Shown in pieces: positions 60,133 through 64,000 of a stretch of DNA of 64,000 bases. Position 1 is the first letter of the stretch, and the number at the start of each line of letters is the position of its first letter. The stretch spans positions 1 to 64,000 of the forward strand of contig NZ_LRDB01000051.1 of NCBI RefSeq assembly GCF_001592935.1, given 5' to 3'. This stretch comes from Roseivirga echinicomitans (GTDB taxonomy: Bacteria > Bacteroidota > Bacteroidia > Cytophagales > Cyclobacteriaceae). The notes under the pieces are model-generated. The model was given only the letters and a program-made list of their open reading frames with translations, searched no databases and was not told where the DNA came from. Made by a program: the position numbers and the translations under genes.

Positions 60133-60195
60133 TCATTTCAACTCCAACAAAACCACATTCTCCACATGATGGGTTTGTTTGGCTAAAAATACTTC
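60133..60195 (-). pseudogene. Remnant of rlmD 3' end, copy 2
   Basis: On the minus strand, NEVFLAKQTHHVENVVLLELK and a stop at 60133. QTHHVEN..LL matches the RumA/RlmD C-terminus and copy 1. The 15-bp core ATTCTCCACATGATG (plus strand) is identical at 57305-57319 and 60157-60171. The segment between the two copies holds the SecA2-like and ParDE genes. Confidence 0.6.
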
Positions 60196-60371
60196 ATTAG
60201 GAGTTGTAGGAGGTTGTTTTTAAACTTGGTGGTTTGTGCTCAGACAAGAATCGGACAAAAGAATCTCAGCTTCTCAGTTTTTTCTCATCTCGGAGAGGGA
60301 AAAAATGGGAAATGCTTCCTATTTATTGAAAAGACAGGGAATAGGTGAGAAAAGCCTTCCTTTGAAGGTAA
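60196..60371. other. Non-coding stretch before the HtrA-like gene
   Basis: Together with the rlmD fragment this makes a 346-bp gene-free region (60026-60371). No reading frame, terminator or repeat beyond the rlmD end is convincing here. Confidence 0.4.
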
Positions 60372-61394
60372 TCAATCATCGGAAAATTTCAGCATGACTT
60401 CCTTAATCTGTCCTGATCTCAATATCTTGAGTTTGAATGAATCTGTTTCTTTACTATCCGTGCGATAGATGGACTTCATAAGCCTTATTATACTTTCTTC
60501 TGAGATAATTGGTATATCGTTAATCTCCAAAATAATATCTCCTCCAATACTTATTTCCTTGCCATTAATATAAACTGGGACATCTCCACCTCTCAGATCC
60601 GCCATAAATGCTGGAGATAATACCACTACGCTTTCAATGAGCAAACCACCAGATTGAGGGACATTGAGCAATTTAGCTAATTCACGATCTACAAGAACTC
60701 CGTTGATTCCTGTCCACTTTCTATCACTGTCAATTACCAACTCTTTGGTTTTGTTAATTGTGGCTGCAAATCCAATTCCGTCAAATCCACCAGACTCACT
60801 TACAATGTGACTGACAATGCCGATGACTTCTCCTTGCATATTGAACATTGGCCCTCCTGAATTTCCTTGATTAATTGCAGCGTCTGTTTGAAAAAACTCG
60901 GCAAAGCTGAAACCTGCCATTTTGGACTGCTCAACACTTTTTCGACTAATGATCCCTTTGGACAATGAGTATTCTATCCCAAAAGGTGCTCCTATTATAA
61001 ATACATCATCACCAACATCTACACTATCGGAATCGCCCAATTTAATGGTTGGATAATCATTACTGAAATAGACAAGTTTAATCAGTGCTACATCAGCGAC
61101 TATGGCAAGACGAACAACATTTGCGGGAAAGCTCCGTCCGTCTTTAAAAGTTACTGTAATTTTCTCTGCATTGTTAACCACATGGGCGGCTGTTAGTATT
61201 TCACCCTGATCAGAAATGAGGACTCCTGATCCTTGTGAACCCAAGTAACTAGTATGACCGTCCGGGGCTACTATCTTTTCTTCTGTTTCAATAATCACCA
61301 CACCCGGGCTTACTTTTTTGTATATGTCACTTAATGATTGTCCGCACAAGGTGCTGGGAATCATAACGATCCATATAATGATTAAATGTTTCAT
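60372..61394 (-). CDS. Secreted trypsin-like serine protease with PDZ-like domain (HtrA family)
   Basis: A 340-aa protein with a signal peptide ending near CGQS (residue 20). The catalytic triad is His71 in LTAAHVV, Asp101 in IVADVALIK and Ser179 in NQGNSGGP. A PDZ-like region follows (about 235-335: GGLLIESVVVLSPAFMADL, GDIILEINDIPI). One PDZ domain and this length fit DegS/short DegP-like proteins, which act in the periplasm on misfolded proteins or on signalling targets. It is followed on the same strand by nothing closer than the rlmD fragment. Confidence 0.9.
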   Translation of the reverse strand: MKHLIIIWIVMIPSTLCGQSLSDIYKKVSPGVVIIETEEKIVAPDGHTSYLGSQGSGVLISDQGEILTAAHVVNNAEKITVTFKDGRSFPANVVRLAIVADVALIKLVYFSNDYPTIKLGDSDSVDVGDDVFIIGAPFGIEYSLSKGIISRKSVEQSKMAGFSFAEFFQTDAAINQGNSGGPMFNMQGEVIGIVSHIVSESGGFDGIGFAATINKTKELVIDSDRKWTGINGVLVDRELAKLLNVPQSGGLLIESVVVLSPAFMADLRGGDVPVYINGKEISIGGDIILEINDIPIISEESIIRLMKSIYRTDSKETDSFKLKILRSGQIKEVMLKFSDD

Positions 61395-61436
61395 GGTTTT
61401 GGTTTCGTAAAGTTTAGAATTACAAGGGCAAGTGGA

Positions 61437-62339
61437 TTACTTTTTGGGTGGTACAATAGAAATTCCAAATCGGAAGAATGCCCCATTGGCGACATCGTAG
61501 TTCGCACCTTCATATAAATCACCCTGAAGCTCCGCTTTTCGGCCAAACGTAATGCCTCCGGAGGCTTCCAGTTGTATGAGTTTACCCACGAGGTAGCTAA
61601 AGGTAGGTCCCAATATTACCCGTGAATAAGCCAGCTGATCTACATATTCGAAATCGTTGAAGTCGGCACTTGAGTTATTGACATTGTAGCGAGAACCACT
61701 CGCTGAAAGCTGAACCCCTGCGGTAATTCTACCGTAAAAGCGACTGTAAGTGATCTGACGTGGCAGGAATACCTGAAACTTACTATTGTTTGATTTAAGG
61801 GTTAACTGAAGTGTTGGAATAAATGCGGGTTCTCCGAAGGTTGATAAATATGCTATACCCCCTCCGTAAGAAAAGTATTCGGACTTCTTTTTCGTAAACT
61901 GTAGAATACCATTGAATAGGAAATCCTCTCCTTCAAGTGCTGTATTAAATGTTGAGGCCAATGTGGGATTTAGTGAGGCCAACAGGCTCCAATCATTAGC
62001 TAACTGATGTATTGCGGTAAGTCGATAGCCAATAAGATGTAGGTTTTGACTATCTAATCCCAAATGAAGATCATTATCCCCATTAAGGGTTACTAATCCA
62101 TATTGAAACCCATTGATAAGAACAGTCTTCTTGTTCTTGAGCCTTTTGGGCATGTTCAGAAAGAAATTGTATTCATTTAACTGAATTTTCTGACTTAGTC
62201 TTGAATCCATTATTTCGGCTTCAGGAAATGTTGTGTAACCGAATCCCGCTAGTTGGAGATCCTGTGACATTGCCGGCATACTGAGTATAAATAGCAAACC
62301 CGAGACAATGCTCAATTGTGATATTGGATTTAAAATCAT
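61437..62339 (-). CDS. Outer-membrane beta-barrel-like protein (DUF6268-like)
   Basis: A 300-aa secreted protein with a signal peptide ending in MSQ (residue 25). The body alternates amphipathic strands typical of small outer-membrane barrels (QLTLKSNNSKFQVFLPRQI, RVILGPTFSYLVGKLIQLEA, FRFGISIVPP). I associate it with DUF6268 from memory only. It lies 45 bp after the RND pump gene on the same strand, so it may be part of an efflux-linked operon, although it is not a TolC-type protein. Confidence 0.6.
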   Translation of the reverse strand: MILNPISQLSIVSGLLFILSMPAMSQDLQLAGFGYTTFPEAEIMDSRLSQKIQLNEYNFFLNMPKRLKNKKTVLINGFQYGLVTLNGDNDLHLGLDSQNLHLIGYRLTAIHQLANDWSLLASLNPTLASTFNTALEGEDFLFNGILQFTKKKSEYFSYGGGIAYLSTFGEPAFIPTLQLTLKSNNSKFQVFLPRQITYSRFYGRITAGVQLSASGSRYNVNNSSADFNDFEYVDQLAYSRVILGPTFSYLVGKLIQLEASGGITFGRKAELQGDLYEGANYDVANGAFFRFGISIVPPKK

Positions 62340-62384
62340 GTTTACTTTTTCTTAAATAGTTTTTGAAAATGCGTGTCGAAACCG

Positions 62385-64000
62385 TCAAACAGGCATCTGT
62401 ACTTTGTAGAGCAATCGATAAAGAATAGGAACCAAGACCAGTGTGATGATGGTTGCAAAAAGTAACCCGAAGATGATACCAATGGCCAGAGGTTTCCACA
62501 TGTCACCGCCCCCAAGCCATAAAGGAATAAGACCTAGAGAAGTAGTAAAAGTGGTGAGCAATATAGGCCGAAACCTTTCCTGCGCGGCAGCTAAGATGGC
62601 ATCGTATGGATTTCTCTTATTCTCATCCAACTCTAACTGTATACGGTCTATGAGTACTATTGCATTATTGATGACAATGCCTGCTAAAGAAATGATACCC
62701 AGGAATCCAGTGAAACTCAAATTGGTACCGGTAATGAGCAAACCGCCCACGACCCCAATAATCCCGAAGGGCACGGCAAACAATACAATACTACTTTTCC
62801 TGACAGAGTTGAACTGCATAACCAGCAGTAGAATAATGATGAAAAATGAAACAGGAAGTTTGGCCATAACTGCACTCATTGCACTACCGCTTGCTTCTGA
62901 TTCTCCACCTAGTTCGTAATGATATTCATTTCCCCAGGTAGCCTCCTGTTCATTCAGCCAATTTGATATTTGATTTGTAATCTCAGCAGCCGTATAACCA
63001 GCCTGGAGTTGAGATTCAACCGTAACAGTTCTGTTAAGATTTCTCCTGATGATTTTGGCCAATTGCCAGTCGACACTAATGTCTGCCACCTGCGCCATAG
63101 GCACGGTTCTACCTGTACGCTGGCTGTATATGCTCATTCCTTCGAGATCGTCATAGGCTAACTCAAGACTGCCTTCTGATCTCATGGATATGGGAATGTT
63201 GTCACCCTCTTCACGGAATTCACCTACAGTGAAGCCAGACAGAGAAGTGTACGATGATAAGGCGACATCCTGATTGGTCAATTGATTGTAGCTCAACTTT
63301 GATTGATTGATATCTACAAAGACCTTCTTGATTTTGGGTCCCCAATCATCATCTATATTGCTGGTTCCAGAAATGGTTCGAAGTTGGCCCTTAGTTTTTG
63401 AAGCTATCCGGTTTAACTTTTCTGCATCAGGGCCACTGATCCTGATTTGAATAGGAACATCAGCCCCGCCTCCGCTGGTAAGTCTTTTTACAGTGACTTT
63501 AGCATCTGGAAGGTTGTTAAAAGAGAATTGATTGATTTGATCAATAACGAACTGATTGTCATCTCCTGATGTGGTATTGACCAATAAGTGCGCATAGTTG
63601 GACTGTTTTTGGTCGGGTTGATAACCCAAATCATAAGATTTAGGCCCTTCACCAATGAAGGAAGACCAGTTCTGTACCCCATGAGTTCTTTGGTTATTGG
63701 TAAGCAGGCTGTCCAATATGAAGCTTTCTATTAAAGAAACTTGTGAATCGGTCGTTTCCAAGCTTGTTCCGGTAGGCAGAGTAATGTCAACAGTTACAAG
63801 GTTACGGTCACTATCTGGCATGAATACAAAACCAAGTTTACCCATACCGAAAAGTGAAAGGATCAATAGTCCAAAGATTGACGACAAAATCAAGACGGGC
63901 TTTTTTAATGACCACACAATGATTTGCCTATAATGAGCATTCAGCTTTTCAAAGAGATCTGGCTTTTGATTTTTCTTACCCTTTTTGATTTTAATAAAGG
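62385..64000 (-). CDS. RND efflux transporter permease, C-terminal part
   Basis: The frame is open to the right edge of the window, so only the C-terminal 537 residues or so are seen. A start drawn at 63917 would be a GTG inside the gene; the residues before it (PDLFEKLNAHYRQII) continue the family pattern. Visible are the periplasmic region (FVFMPDSDRNLVTVDITLPTG, GADVPIQIRI) and the last transmembrane block with LLVMQFNSVRKSSIVLFAVP, GFLGIISLAGIVINNAIVLID and RFRPILLTTFTTSLGLIPL. This is the AcrB/MexB-like RND type. It pumps drugs, bile-like compounds or lipids to the outside; the substrate is not inferable. Confidence 0.92.
   Translation of the reverse strand, partial: FIKIKKGKKNQKPDLFEKLNAHYRQIIVWSLKKPVLILSSIFGLLILSLFGMGKLGFVFMPDSDRNLVTVDITLPTGTSLETTDSQVSLIESFILDSLLTNNQRTHGVQNWSSFIGEGPKSYDLGYQPDQKQSNYAHLLVNTTSGDDNQFVIDQINQFSFNNLPDAKVTVKRLTSGGGADVPIQIRISGPDAEKLNRIASKTKGQLRTISGTSNIDDDWGPKIKKVFVDINQSKLSYNQLTNQDVALSSYTSLSGFTVGEFREEGDNIPISMRSEGSLELAYDDLEGMSIYSQRTGRTVPMAQVADISVDWQLAKIIRRNLNRTVTVESQLQAGYTAAEITNQISNWLNEQEATWGNEYHYELGGESEASGSAMSAVMAKLPVSFFIIILLLVMQFNSVRKSSIVLFAVPFGIIGVVGGLLITGTNLSFTGFLGIISLAGIVINNAIVLIDRIQLELDENKRNPYDAILAAAQERFRPILLTTFTTSLGLIPLWLGGGDMWKPLAIGIIFGLLFATIITLVLVPILYRLLYKVQMPV

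Noticed and set aside
62221-62499. 92-aa minus-strand frame
   Set aside because: It is a shifted frame across the barrel gene start and the RND pump end; both neighbours explain the sequence better.
63915-63917. GTG as start of the RND pump
   Set aside because: The frame stays open to the window edge with family-like residues, so the gene is cut by the window rather than beginning here.

Overview
The window looks like chromosomal DNA of a marine-type Bacteroidota bacterium, most likely order Cytophagales (Roseivirga/Fulvivirga/Marivirga-like). This placement is inferred from gene families, since no rRNA is present. Supporting signs are: promoters of the Bacteroidota type (TTG, about 18-20 nt, TAnnTTTG) before accD, carB, odhA, sucD, rpsP, rplS and cspA; few Shine-Dalgarno sequences; AccD without its zinc ribbon; CarB without its allosteric domain; an ArgF'-type transcarbamylase; a TonB receptor with a carboxypeptidase-like N-domain; and many lipoproteins and beta-propellers. 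No tRNA, rRNA, CRISPR array or transposase was seen.

Layout. 0-5 kb: a radical SAM enzyme, accD, and a TetR gene with a palindromic operator followed by a FabH-like synthase. 4.4-6.5 kb: a CPBP protease and a 6-bladed propeller lipoprotein, flanked by two copies of a palindromic intergenic repeat. 6.5-16.1 kb (mostly minus strand): DUF4834-carB and a complete 2-oxoglutarate dehydrogenase operon, odhA-odhB-lpdA. 16.4-22.3 kb: an accessory operon of two secreted four-cysteine peptides, four DUF4221-like propellers and a thioredoxin-like lipoprotein. This is the best candidate for an undescribed system. 22.4-31.7 kb: core genes rpsP-rimM-trmD-rplS, dapF, secA-SPOR lipoprotein-M20 hydrolase, and sucD. 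32-39.4 kb: a DASS transporter, a nitroreductase, two lipoproteins, and a PadR/ABC-permease pair. 39.5-46.9 kb: a TonB receptor, a TPR-like secreted protein, a DUF2306 protein, a LytS/LytTR two-component system and a YkgJ protein. Direct repeats resembling LytTR sites lie upstream of the receptor and of the secreted protein, each ending 79 bp before the start codon. 47.2-54.1 kb: an arginine operon (GNAT, argG, argC, argD, argF', argB, argE) in which the transcarbamylase selectivity residue is Ala, predicting N-succinyl intermediates. 54.2-57.2 kb: SixA, a cold-shock protein, a duplicated repeat-rich intergenic region with two small membrane proteins, and an aldo/keto reductase. 57.3-60.2 kb: a second, shorter SecA and a decayed ParDE module, bracketed by two fragments of an rlmD 3' end, which looks like an inserted segment. 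60.4-64 kb: an HtrA-like protease, an outer-membrane barrel-like protein and the C-terminal part of an RND pump running off the window.

Where the computed open reading frame began upstream of the likely start, starts were moved using promoter position, family N-termini or available ATG codons. This applies to TetR, odhA, peptide 1, two propellers, dapF, sucD, the nitroreductase, the GNAT gene, argD, cspA and the TPR-like protein.
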